Source of the DNA: DATBSL01 sp963729875
GTDB lineage: Bacteria; Acidobacteriota; Vicinamibacteria; Fen-336
NCBI GenBank assembly: GCA_963729875.1
Contig: CAVSPR010000007.1
Location: 310,001 to 374,000 of the forward strand
Direction of reading: 5' to 3'
Length of the DNA stretch: 64,000 bases
Part shown: piece after piece, positions 1 to 8,460 of the stretch
Layout of the letters: the number at the start of each line of letters is the position of its first letter
How positions within the stretch are numbered: the first letter of the stretch is position 1
Made by a program: the position numbers and the translations under genes
The notes under the pieces: model-generated
Databases searched by the model: none
Seen by the model: only the letters and a program-made list of their open reading frames with translations
Told to the model about the DNA's origin: nothing

Positions 1-653
1 TGGTTCGACGCGCCCCAGTTCGCGAACACGAGGATCGCGACCATCGTGCCCAGGAAGGTGGCGTCCTGCCACCCTTGCCTCGACCCGTGGTCCATGGCGG
101 CCGCAGCCGCGAAGGGGTCGGCGCCGTTTCGCTGCCGCTCCGCCTCCTCGCGGCGGAAGAGCGCGGCCATGAGGACGCCGACGACCACGGCGAAGAGCAC
201 CGCCCCGATCGCCCGCGCCAGGCCGAGCTGAAGGCCCAGCACCCGAGCGGTGAGGATCATGGCGAGGACGTTGATCGCCGGCCCCGAGTAGAGGAAGGCG
301 GTGGCCGGCCCGAGTCCGGCGCCCCGGCGGTAGATCGAGGCGAACAGCGGCAGCACCGTGCACGAGCAGACGGCGAGGATGCTGCCGGAGATCGAGGCCA
401 CGCCGTACGCCACCGGCCGAGGCGCCTTCGCCCCGAGGTAGCGCAGCACCGCTCCCTGGCTCACGAACTGCCCGATCGCTCCCGCGATGAAGAACGCGGG
501 CACGAGGCACAGCAGCACGTGCTGCCGCGCGTAGTCCTTGAGCAGCCAGAAGCCCTCGAGGAGCGCCCCCTGCATCCGCGGGCTCTCGATGGGCAGGAAG
601 AAGGCGAGGGCGAACACCCCCACGAGCAGGACGAGCTTCCACCGCTCGGACAT
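1..653 (-). CDS. permease of the ArsP/DUF318 (COG0701) family, partial
   Basis: The gene starts at ATG 653 and runs off the left edge, so the C-terminus is missing. The visible protein begins MSERWKLVLLVGVF and has several hydrophobic segments. It carries the family signature CSCTVLPLFASIYRRGAGLG followed by GPATAFLYSGPAIN, typical of COG0701 permeases, some of which (ArsP) export organoarsenicals. Its start lies 1 nt after the acr3 stop, so it is translated as part of the arsR-acr3 operon. A role in arsenic export is inferred from this context; other members of the family have unknown substrates. Confidence 0.8.
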   Translation of the reverse strand, partial: MSERWKLVLLVGVFALAFFLPIESPRMQGALLEGFWLLKDYARQHVLLCLVPAFFIAGAIGQFVSQGAVLRYLGAKAPRPVAYGVASISGSILAVCSCTVLPLFASIYRRGAGLGPATAFLYSGPAINVLAMILTARVLGLQLGLARAIGAVLFAVVVGVLMAALFRREEAERQRNGADPFAAAAAMDHGSRQGWQDATFLGTMVAILVFANWGASN

Positions 654-654
654 C

Positions 655-1749
<1,095 letters not shown>

Positions 1750-1766
1750 CCGGCCTTGCTCCTCTC

Positions 1767-2186
1767 CTACTGGCGCGCCCGAGCCTCGGGCAAGGGCGGG
1801 CGCTTGATCCCCACACGCTTCAGGTCGAGGTCCACCCGACAGAGCTCCTCGACGTCGACTCGCCGCAGCTCCCGCAGGAGCCGCGCGTCGCACTCGACCT
1901 GCGGGTCGCGGGCGATGGATCTCCAGACCGGCTCCAGGTGCGCCGAAGCCTCCTCGCCCTCCGCCAGCCGGTGGAACACCCACCGGCCGTCCTTGCGCTC
2001 CCCCACCAGGCCCGCTCGCTTGAGGTCCCCGAGGTGGGCGGAGACGGTCGAGGCCGCGAGCTCGAGCACCGCCGTCATCTGGCAGAGACACAGCTCGCCC
2101 CCGCTCAGCATGGCGAGGATGCGCAGCCGGACGGGGTGGGCCAGGGCCTTGAGGACGTGGACGGTGGCGGAGAGTGGTTTCGTCAT
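1767..2186 (-). CDS. arsR: ArsR-family metalloregulator
   Basis: A winged-helix repressor expected to release DNA on binding As(III). From ATG 2186 the protein begins MTKPLSATVHVLKALAHP. It shows the classic ArsR order: ALAHPVRLRILAMLSGGELCLCQ, then the recognition helix around ASTVSAHLGDLKRAGLV. The CLCQ cysteines match the ELCVCD-type As(III) site. A longer reading from 2231 is open but would translate through the operator, so the internal ATG is preferred. The C-terminal ~55 residues are longer than in minimal ArsR proteins and have no recognised domain. It is first in the operon with acr3 and the permease, and divergent from arsC. Confidence 0.9.
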   Translation of the reverse strand: MTKPLSATVHVLKALAHPVRLRILAMLSGGELCLCQMTAVLELAASTVSAHLGDLKRAGLVGERKDGRWVFHRLAEGEEASAHLEPVWRSIARDPQVECDARLLRELRRVDVEELCRVDLDLKRVGIKRPPLPEARARQ

Positions 2187-2205
2187 TTCGCTAATACACG
2201 AAATG
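2184..2205. promoter_or_regulatory. probable ArsR operator
   Basis: A perfect inverted repeat, CATTTCG-N8-CGAAATG, has arms at 2184-2190 and 2199-2205. It overlaps the arsR start codon and the -10 region of its predicted promoter. It lies in an AT-rich patch between divergent arsR and arsC, which is typical of autoregulatory ArsR binding sites. Confidence 0.7.
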
Positions 2206-2231
2206 TAGTAGACTTCGTGCCCGGGGGTCAA
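2202..2231 (-). promoter_or_regulatory. arsR-acr3 promoter
   Basis: On the minus strand, TTGACC (2231-2226) is followed after 18 nt by TACATT (2207-2202). Transcription would start about 10 nt before ATG 2186. The ArsR palindrome overlaps the -10, so bound repressor should block RNA polymerase. Confidence 0.55.
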
Positions 2232-2272
2232 GGGGGCCCGATGATCCAGGCCCCCACGGGAGGCGACGCCTG

Positions 2273-2704
2273 GTGAGCGGCAAGTCCAGGAAGCGCGTGC
2301 TCGTCCTCTGCACCGGCAACTCCTGCCGGTCGCAGATGGCCGAGGGCTGGGTCAACCACCTGCTCGGCGGCCAGTGGGAAGCCTGCTCGGCGGGCACCGC
2401 CCCGGCCGCGCGGGTCCACCCGCTCGCGGTCCGCGCGATGGCCGAGGCCGGGATCGACATCTCGGGCGGCAAGCCCGAGCACGTCGGTGTCTACCTCGAC
2501 CAGCCCTGGGACCTCGTGGTGACCGTCTGCGACTCCGCACAGGAGAACTGCCCAACCTTCCCCCGCCCCGTCCCGAAGCTGCACATCTCGTTCTTCGACC
2601 CGGCGGCGGCCGAAGGGACGGAGGAGGAGAAGATGGTCGTCTTCCGCCGCGTCCGCGACGAGATCCGGGACCGGCTGGTGCCCGAGGTGCGGGCGCGGGG
2701 CTGA
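2273..2704 (+). CDS. arsC: arsenate reductase, low-molecular-weight phosphatase type
   Basis: This 143-residue cytoplasmic enzyme reduces As(V) to As(III), which Acr3 can then export. The N-terminal P-loop CTGNSCRSQMAEG (CX5R) is the catalytic site shared with low-molecular-weight protein tyrosine phosphatases. A cysteine in the VTVCDSAQENCPTFP segment and a further one downstream fit the resolving cysteines of thioredoxin-coupled ArsC. The start is GTG 2273. It is divergent from arsR, separated by the operator region, and so probably co-regulated. Confidence 0.92.
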   Translation: MSGKSRKRVLVLCTGNSCRSQMAEGWVNHLLGGQWEACSAGTAPAARVHPLAVRAMAEAGIDISGGKPEHVGVYLDQPWDLVVTVCDSAQENCPTFPRPVPKLHISFFDPAAAEGTEEEKMVVFRRVRDEIRDRLVPEVRARG

Positions 2705-2738
2705 CGCACGCGGCCGGTGCTGGTAGCATCTGCCGCCT

Positions 2739-4991
2739 GTGCGACGACGAGACCGACGACCGCTCCTCTCGGGCGCCCTCCTGGCCGCCTCCTTCGCGTG
2801 GCTGTCCTGGCCGCGGCCGGTCGCGGCACAGCCACCGGCGCCGCCCGCCGTCCCGCCGACCGCCGTCGCGGCCCGTACCGAGCACCCCCCGGTCGTCGAC
2901 GGCGACGTGCTCGGCGATCCCGCCTGGGCCGCGGTCCCGCCCCTGACGGACTTCTGGCAGACGGCACCGGTCGAGGGCGCCCGGGCCTCGGAGCCGACCG
3001 AGGTCCGCATCGTCTACACGGCCGACACGCTCTACTTCGGCGTGGTGTGCCGCGACTCCGACCCGGCCGGCATCGTGGTGAACGGCAGCCGCCGCGACTC
3101 GCCGCTGGACGAGACGGACGCCTTCCAGATCGTCCTCGACACCTACCGCGACCGTCAGAACGGCTTCGTCTTCGGCACGAACCCCGCCGGCCTCGAGTAC
3201 GACGGCCAGGTCACGAACGAGGGCCAGGGCGGCGGGTCGAGCGGCCCGGGGGCCTACGGCGGCTCGCTCACCGGCTTCAACCGCAACTGGGACGGGGCGT
3301 GGGTCGTGAAGACGCGCAGCGGCGACTTCGGCTGGAGCGCCGAGTTCGCGATACCGTTCACCACGCTACGCTACGGGCGGGAGAGCGGCCGCGAGTGGGG
3401 GCTGAATCTCCAGCGCAACGTCCGCCGCCGCAACGAGAGCTCGTTCTGGGCGCCGCTTCCCCGCCAGTACGACCTGTTCCGGCTCTCGCGGGCGGGTGCC
3501 TTGGCCGGCCTCGAGCCGCCGCCGCAGCGCAACCTCAAGCTGCTGCCCTACGTGCTCGGCGAGTCGACGCGCAGCGCGGCGCCCGGGTCGCCGGACGAGA
3601 CGACGGCCACCGGCGGCGGCGACGTGAAGTGGAGCGTCACCCCGAGCCTCGCCCTCGACGCGACGGTGAACACCGACTTCGCGCAGGTGGAGGTCGACGA
3701 GCAGCAGATCAACCTCGACCGCTTCAGCCTCTTCTACCCGGAGAAGCGGCCGTTCTTCCTCGAGAACGCGGGGCTGTTCACGCTCGGCTCGCCGGGAGAG
3801 GTGGAGCTGTTCTTCTCGCGCCGGATCGGGATCGGGCCCTCGGGTGAGGTCGTCCCCATCGCCGGGGGCGCGCGCCTGTCGGGCAACCTCGGCGGCTTCA
3901 ACGTGGGCCTCCTCGACATGCAGACGCGCACGGGCGACACGCAGGCCCCGGCCAGCAACTTCGCCGCGGTCCGCGTCTTGCGGGAGCTGCCGAACCGCTC
4001 GCGGTTCGGCGCCATCTTCGTCAACCGCGAGGGGACCGGCGATCTGTCCCCCGCCGGCGACCGCAACCAGACGTACGGGGCCGACGGCCGCTGGGGCATC
4101 GGCCGCTACGGCGCCCTCGAGGGCTACGCGGCGAAGACCGAGACGCCGGGCCTCGAGGGGCGCGACCACGCCTTCAACCTGGGGGCGAACCTCAACTCGC
4201 CGGCCTGGGAGCTCAACGCGGAGTACACGGAGGTCGGCGGGAACTTCAACCCCGAGGTCGGCTTCCTCGCGCGCCGCGACTTCCGCAAGCCCGAGGGGAC
4301 GATCCTCCGCCGGTACCGCCCCCGCGACTTCATGGGGCTGCTCGAGGTCCGGCCGCACGTCTCGTACCGCGGCTACTGGAAGCCGGACGGCTTCCAGGAG
4401 TCGGGCTTCCTGCACGTCGACAACCACCTCGAGTGGAAGTCGGGCTGGGAGGTGCACACCGGCATCGACTTCACGCAGGAGGGCGTCCTGCAGCCGTTCG
4501 AGATCTACCCGGGCGTGACCGTGCCGCCCGGCAGCTACGAGAACACCGAGGCGATGCTCGTCCTCATCACCAACCAGGGCGCGCCGCTGAGCCTCGAGAC
4601 ACGCTGGACCCTGGGCGGCTTCTTCGGCGGCAGCCGCGTGAGCGCGGTCAGCACGCTGCGCGGCCGCATCGGCGAGGCGTTCAACTCCAGCGTCGACTAC
4701 TCGCGCAACGACGTGAGCCTGCCCGAGGGGCGCTTCGTCACCAACCTGCTGCGCATGCGGCTCTCCTACTCGTTCTCGCCGCGCGTCTACGTGCAGGCGC
4801 TTCTGCAGTACAACGACGTGATCGACAACTGGTCGACCAACCTGCGCTTCGGCTGGCTGCACGCGGCGAACACGGGGCTCTTCGTCGTCTACAACGAGAA
4901 CCGCGCCACCGAGCACGACCCGCTCGGCGTCGGCGTGCGCGACCGCAGCCTCACGATCAAGTACAGCCACACCTTCGACCTGCTCGACTGA
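2739..4991 (+). CDS. secreted CBM9-like/DUF5916 outer-membrane-type protein
   Basis: A 750-residue exported protein. A signal peptide covers residues 1-30 (arginine-rich start, hydrophobic core, AQPPAPP). Residues ~45-230 match a CBM9-like carbohydrate-binding fold (VVDGDVLGDPAWAAVPPLTDFWQ, then DAFQIVLDTYRDRQNGFVFGTN). The rest is DUF5916: VNTDFAQVEVDEQQINLDRFSLFYPEKRPFFLENAGLF is a hallmark, followed by beta-rich barrel-like repeats ending in an aromatic-rich C-terminus. Such proteins are abundant in Acidobacteriota and Bacteroidota. Substrate and function are unknown. GTG 2739 is preceded by a TAGCAT box 9 nt upstream. Confidence 0.85.
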   Translation: MRRRDRRPLLSGALLAASFAWLSWPRPVAAQPPAPPAVPPTAVAARTEHPPVVDGDVLGDPAWAAVPPLTDFWQTAPVEGARASEPTEVRIVYTADTLYFGVVCRDSDPAGIVVNGSRRDSPLDETDAFQIVLDTYRDRQNGFVFGTNPAGLEYDGQVTNEGQGGGSSGPGAYGGSLTGFNRNWDGAWVVKTRSGDFGWSAEFAIPFTTLRYGRESGREWGLNLQRNVRRRNESSFWAPLPRQYDLFRLSRAGALAGLEPPPQRNLKLLPYVLGESTRSAAPGSPDETTATGGGDVKWSVTPSLALDATVNTDFAQVEVDEQQINLDRFSLFYPEKRPFFLENAGLFTLGSPGEVELFFSRRIGIGPSGEVVPIAGGARLSGNLGGFNVGLLDMQTRTGDTQAPASNFAAVRVLRELPNRSRFGAIFVNREGTGDLSPAGDRNQTYGADGRWGIGRYGALEGYAAKTETPGLEGRDHAFNLGANLNSPAWELNAEYTEVGGNFNPEVGFLARRDFRKPEGTILRRYRPRDFMGLLEVRPHVSYRGYWKPDGFQESGFLHVDNHLEWKSGWEVHTGIDFTQEGVLQPFEIYPGVTVPPGSYENTEAMLVLITNQGAPLSLETRWTLGGFFGGSRVSAVSTLRGRIGEAFNSSVDYSRNDVSLPEGRFVTNLLRMRLSYSFSPRVYVQALLQYNDVIDNWSTNLRFGWLHAANTGLFVVYNENRATEHDPLGVGVRDRSLTIKYSHTFDLLD

Positions 4992-4993
4992 CC

Positions 4994-5147
4994 ATGGACC
5001 GACTCCCCCGAATCCTTGGCGCCCGGCTGCGCGAGGAGCGCCGCCGGCGGCGGCTCTCCCTCCGCTCGACGGCAAGAAGGCCGACATCCTGAAGGTCGGG
5101 GACGAGAGCGAGCTCGACAAGGGCCCGGCCACGCTGGAAGGCTGCTA
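4994..5147 (+). pseudogene. remnant: Xre-like N-terminus joined to the tail of another gene
   Basis: ATG 4994 opens a peptide MDRLPRILGARLREERRRRR that looks like the first helix of an Xre-type regulator (GxRLRExRxRRxLSLR). It stops after 32 codons. In the next frame the sequence reads as the end of a different protein (KKADILKVGDESELDKGPATLEGC, then TAG at 5145-5147). Neither half is complete. I read this as a deletion scar that fused two gene ends; an untranslated spacer is the alternative. Confidence 0.35.
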
Positions 5148-5322
5148 GCCCGCACGGCGCAGTGAGGCCATGCCCAGGCTCCCCCTGAAGGGGCTGGCGC
5201 CGGCGCTCGCGGGGACGGCCGTGCTCGTGTCGCGGGGCGTCGTCTCGTCCGCCCCGCGCCCAAGGCGCGCGCCCGTGGCGGCCGGCAAGGCGAACTCGAT
5301 CGCCGAGCTAGTCCCCGCTACG

Positions 5323-5703
5323 TCAGTGGTTACAGTGCCCGCCGCTCTCGCCGTGGTGTCCGCCGCAGGCCTCGCTCACGCCGAGGACGCGGACCGCACC
5401 GGTCCGGAGGGCCTCGACGGCCTGGTCGACGCGCTCGGCCTGGGTGACCAGGACGCGGATGCCGGCGCCCTCGAGGGCGGCCACCGCGCGGCGGCCCACG
5501 CCCGAGCAGAGGATCGCCTCCACGCCGCGGCCCTCGAGCGGTCCCGTCGGGTTGCAGTGGCCCTCGCCGTGCGGCGCGTTGGCCAGGACCGCGACCTCGC
5601 CGCTCTCGGTGTCCACGAGGGTCAGGAACGGCGCGCGGCCCAGGTGTCCGGCCACGGCGGCCTCGAGACCCTCTTCTCCGTGGGTGGGGATGCAGATCCT
5701 CAT
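5323..5703 (-). CDS. NifX/NifB-type dinitrogenase cofactor-domain protein
   Basis: 126 residues matching the small RNase H-like fold of NifX, NafY and the NifB C-terminus (PF02579). It begins MRICIPTHGEEGLEAAVAGHLGRAPFLTLVD and continues through EAILCSGVGRRAVAALEGAGIRVLV. The tail is rich in metal ligands (CGGHHGESGGHCNH), suggesting bound metal or an iron-sulfur unit. No nitrogenase genes are visible. Stand-alone family members often neighbour DUF134 proteins, as here. It is divergent from the ZIP transporter and shares its operator region. Confidence 0.85.
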   Translation of the reverse strand: MRICIPTHGEEGLEAAVAGHLGRAPFLTLVDTESGEVAVLANAPHGEGHCNPTGPLEGRGVEAILCSGVGRRAVAALEGAGIRVLVTQAERVDQAVEALRTGAVRVLGVSEACGGHHGESGGHCNH

Positions 5704-5757
5704 CGTGTCGTCCTCCTGCCGCTCCGGCGGGCCAGCGGGAGCCTCGTCCCGGGGGGC

Positions 5758-5787
5758 TTGACTATTTCGAACATATGTTCATTATAG
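5758..5787 (+). promoter_or_regulatory. ZIP transporter promoter with embedded palindromic operator
   Basis: TTGACT at 5758-5763 and TTATAG at 5782-5787 form a promoter with an 18-nt spacer. The spacer contains the perfect 12-bp palindrome GAACATATGTTC at 5769-5780. This resembles SmtB/ArsR-family metal-sensor sites (GAACA...TGTTC). It lies between two divergent metal-related genes, so one regulator could control both. The regulator is not identified. Confidence 0.65.
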
Positions 5788-5840
5788 GAATCGGTGGCCC
5801 GGCGGTCAAGGGCCGCTCAGAGAAGGAGGCACCGACGAGA

Positions 5841-6584
5841 GTGAGCACCCTCGCCTGGATCGTGTCCGGGGGCCTCGCGATGAGCGCCATCGCGCTCGTG
5901 GGAGCGGCCACGCTCCTGCTGAGCGAAACGACCCAGCAGCGGCTCGTGCGGCCCCTGGTGGCCTTCGCCGCCGGATCGCTCCTCGGCGGTGCGCTCCTCC
6001 ACATGATGCCGGCCGCGGCCCGCCGCCAGCCGGACGGGGTGACGGCCTACCTCTGGGTGCTCGCCGGGTTCGCCCTCTTCCTCGCGATCGAGCAGTTTCT
6101 CCACTGGCACCACTGCCATCGGGCCAACGCCGACTGCCGACAGCCGCTCGGCTACCTGATTCTCGTGGGCGACGGCCTCCACAATTTCCTCGGAGGCCTC
6201 GCGGTCGGCGCCGCCTTCGTCGCCGACATCGGGGTCGGCATCACCACCTGGCTCGCCGCCGCGGCCCACGAGGTGCCGCAGGAGCTCGGCGACTTCGGGG
6301 TGCTCGTCCACGGGGGCTGGTCCCGCCGCCGCGCCCTCACCTTCAACGTGCTCTCGGCCTCGACGTTCCTCGTGGGCGGTGTCCTGGCCTGGGCCGTCTC
6401 CGCGCGGTTCGACACCTCGTGGCTGCTGGCCTTCGCCGCCGGTAACTTCCTCTACATCGGGGCCTCGGACCTCGTGCCCGAGGTGAACCGCCACCACGAC
6501 CCCCGGGTCGGCGCCACCCACTTCCTCGCCTTCGTGGCCGGGGCCGGCCTGCTCGCCGCCCTGAAGCTCTTGCTCGGGGCCTGA
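5841..6584 (+). CDS. ZIP-family divalent metal transporter
   Basis: An inner-membrane protein of about eight segments that probably moves Zn2+ or another divalent metal. ZIP hallmarks are LVGDGLHNFLGGLAVGAAF in the fourth helix and AAAHEVPQELGDFGVLV in the fifth, which supply the His/Asn/Glu metal sites. A histidine-rich loop (HWHHCHRANADCRQ) lies between helices. GTG 5841 was chosen because AAGGAGG at 5823-5829 precedes it; an upstream ATG (5775) lies inside the promoter. The gene ends 1 nt before the DUF134 gene and likely forms an operon with it. Confidence 0.9.
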   Translation: MSTLAWIVSGGLAMSAIALVGAATLLLSETTQQRLVRPLVAFAAGSLLGGALLHMMPAAARRQPDGVTAYLWVLAGFALFLAIEQFLHWHHCHRANADCRQPLGYLILVGDGLHNFLGGLAVGAAFVADIGVGITTWLAAAAHEVPQELGDFGVLVHGGWSRRRALTFNVLSASTFLVGGVLAWAVSARFDTSWLLAFAAGNFLYIGASDLVPEVNRHHDPRVGATHFLAFVAGAGLLAALKLLLGA

Positions 6585-6585
6585 G

Positions 6586-7035
6586 ATGCCGCGCCCCCGC
6601 TGCCCCCGCCGCGTCGCCGAGCCGCCCCGCTGCTCCTACTTCAAGCCCGCCGGCGTCCCGATGTCCCGCCTCGAGGAGGTGGCCCTGAGCGTCGACGAGC
6701 TCGAGGCCCTGCGCCTCGCCGACCTCGAGGGCCTCTACCAGGACGCCGCGGCCGCGCGGATGGGCGTCTCACGCCCGACGTTCGCGCGCATCGTCGAGAC
6801 CTCGCGCCGCAAGGTGGCGGAGGCGCTCGTCCAGGGCCGGGCGCTGCGGATCGCCGGTGGCCCGGTGGCCTTCGTCGGCCAGAGGCAGTTCCGCTGCGAG
6901 GCCTGTCGCCACGAGTGGTCGCTTCCGTTCGGCACGGGCCGCCCGGAGGGCTGCCCCTCGTGCGGCGCGGACGCCTTCCGGCGGACGGACGCCGGTCCCC
7001 GGGGGGGCGCCGCCGGACGCGCTCCCCGGAGGTGA
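6586..7035 (+). CDS. DUF134 family DNA-binding protein
   Basis: 149 residues. Residues 1-95 are the DUF134 (PF02001) region: MPRPRCPRRV, then LSVDELEALRLADLEGLYQDAAAARMGVSRPTFARIVETSRRKVAEAL, a sigma-region-4-like helix-turn-helix. The C-terminal part has a zinc ribbon with CEAC and CPSC pairs. Family members are predicted regulators found near NifX-domain proteins, matching the gene at 5.3-5.7 kb. It is translationally close to the ZIP gene (1 nt gap), so it may be the sensor for the neighbouring palindromic operator. That role is inference. Confidence 0.85.
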   Translation: MPRPRCPRRVAEPPRCSYFKPAGVPMSRLEEVALSVDELEALRLADLEGLYQDAAAARMGVSRPTFARIVETSRRKVAEALVQGRALRIAGGPVAFVGQRQFRCEACRHEWSLPFGTGRPEGCPSCGADAFRRTDAGPRGGAAGRAPRR

Positions 7036-7054
7036 CAAGGGAAGGAGGCTTCTC

Positions 7055-8266
7055 ATGCGCCGCTACGTCGTCACCGTGCTCGTCCTCGGTTCCGCGGTCG
7101 GCCTCCTGGACTGCCGCCGGGCGCCCTCGCGAGGCCGCGTGCTCGCCCTCGGCCTCGCCGTCTTCTCGAAGGACGCCGCAGGCCGGCAGGTCCCGGGCCA
7201 GGCCACGGCCGGCTTCCTCGCGCCCGGCGGGAAGACGTGGCGCCACGGGACGTTGACCGACCCCGAGAGCAACGTCTTCCACAAGCTGCTCGAGTACTGC
7301 CCGACACCCGGGGACTGCGGGCTCCTCAGCGTGGCCGGCACCGCGGCAGCGCTGAAGCTGTGGCGACCCGGGAGAGACCCCCAGGTGCTCTGGAAGGCCG
7401 ACTTCGGGGGCCGCTTCTCGCGCCTGCGCGACGCCGAGGTCGCGGACGTCCTCGGGGACGGCGTCCCGACCATCGTCGTGGGCACGCACGACCAGGGCAT
7501 CGTCGCGCTCGTCCGGCCCGACGGCAAGGGCGGATTCTCCGTGAAGGAGCTCGACCGCCAGCCCGAGACGTTCGTGCACGAGATCGAGGTGGGCGACCTC
7601 GACGGCGACGGCGTCCGCGAGGTCTACGCGACGCCGAGCCGCCCGAACGTCCTCGACGGCACGCCGCAGCCGGGTGCCGTCGTCCGCTATGTTCCCGCGC
7701 GCGGCGAGGGGCGCTCCGTGTTCGCCGACCTCGGGGACCGACACGCCAAGGAAATCCTCGTCGCGGACGTCGATGGCGACGGGGGGGACGAGCTCTACGC
7801 GTCGGTCGAGGCGGTGAGCGGCGGCTCCGTCGAGGTCCGGCGGTACCGCGCCGGGCGCCTGCCCGCGCCGGGCGAGACGATCGCCGTCCTGCCGGACCAG
7901 ATGTGCCGCTGCCTGACCGCCGGGGACGTGGACGGCGACGGCCGGCGCGAGATCGTGGCCGCCACCGCGAAGGCCGGCCTCTGGCTCCTGCGCCCCGGGG
8001 CGTCGGGGTCGTCGTGGTCGCGGGACCGGATCTCTTCCGACTCGTCCGGGTTCGAGCACGCGGCGCTCCTCGCCGACCTCGACGAGGACGGCCGGGACGA
8101 GCTCTACGTGGCGAGCGACGATCAGAACGAGGTCCGGCGCTACGCCTGGCGTGACGGCGCGTGGACGAAGGACGTGCTCTACCGCTACGAGGGGAAGATG
8201 CCGGGCTTCACCTGGAACCTGACCGCGGTGCGCGCCTCGCTCGTGCCCCCGTCCGCCTGGGAGTGA
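7055..8266 (+). CDS. FG-GAP/VCBS-repeat exported protein, probable lipoprotein
   Basis: 403 residues. The N-terminus MRRYVVTVLVLGSAVGLLDC looks like a lipoprotein signal, although Asp before Cys is unusual. The body is a beta-propeller with four calcium-binding FG-GAP loops: GDLDGDGVREVY (~180), ADVDGDGGDELY (~237), GDVDGDGRREIV (~289) and ADLDEDGRDELY (~340). ATG 7055 has a strong GGAAGGAGG site. It is followed by a radical SAM remnant and then a phosphodiesterase-type lipoprotein on the same strand. Such propellers usually mediate extracytoplasmic binding; the ligand is unknown. Confidence 0.8.
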   Translation: MRRYVVTVLVLGSAVGLLDCRRAPSRGRVLALGLAVFSKDAAGRQVPGQATAGFLAPGGKTWRHGTLTDPESNVFHKLLEYCPTPGDCGLLSVAGTAAALKLWRPGRDPQVLWKADFGGRFSRLRDAEVADVLGDGVPTIVVGTHDQGIVALVRPDGKGGFSVKELDRQPETFVHEIEVGDLDGDGVREVYATPSRPNVLDGTPQPGAVVRYVPARGEGRSVFADLGDRHAKEILVADVDGDGGDELYASVEAVSGGSVEVRRYRAGRLPAPGETIAVLPDQMCRCLTAGDVDGDGRREIVAATAKAGLWLLRPGASGSSWSRDRISSDSSGFEHAALLADLDEDGRDELYVASDDQNEVRRYAWRDGAWTKDVLYRYEGKMPGFTWNLTAVRASLVPPSAWE

Positions 8267-8271
8267 GGGAC

Positions 8272-8460
8272 GTGACCGCGATCGCCTTCGGCCCCGTCCC
8301 GTCCCGCCGCCTCGGAGAGGGGTGGGCGGTCGTGGAGATGCTCCTGGCCGGCGCCCTTCTCGCCAGGCGCGAGCACGGGGGGCGGACGTCCTTCGTGCGG
8401 CGCTTCGCGCGGCCGGCTTCGGCGGCGACCGCCGACGCAACGCCGGGGAGGATGCCATGA
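8272..8460 (+). pseudogene. radical SAM protein (COG0731-like) remnant with internal deletion
   Basis: The reading frame from GTG 8272 begins MTAIAFGPVPSRRLG, the exact style of N-terminus of COG0731 radical SAM proteins (usually continuing with SLG and a CxxxCxxC cluster). Here it jumps straight to WAVVEMLLAGALLARREHGGRT and FVRRFARP, which resembles the C-terminal winged-helix end of the same family. The whole radical SAM barrel is missing. TGA 8458-8460 overlaps the next ATG. I interpret it as an in-frame internal deletion leaving a 62-codon stub. Confidence 0.5.

Noticed and set aside
5323..5703. Nitrogen fixation locus from the NifX-like gene
   Set aside because: No nifHDK, nifB or other nitrogenase genes are in the window; stand-alone NifX-domain proteins are common without nitrogenase.
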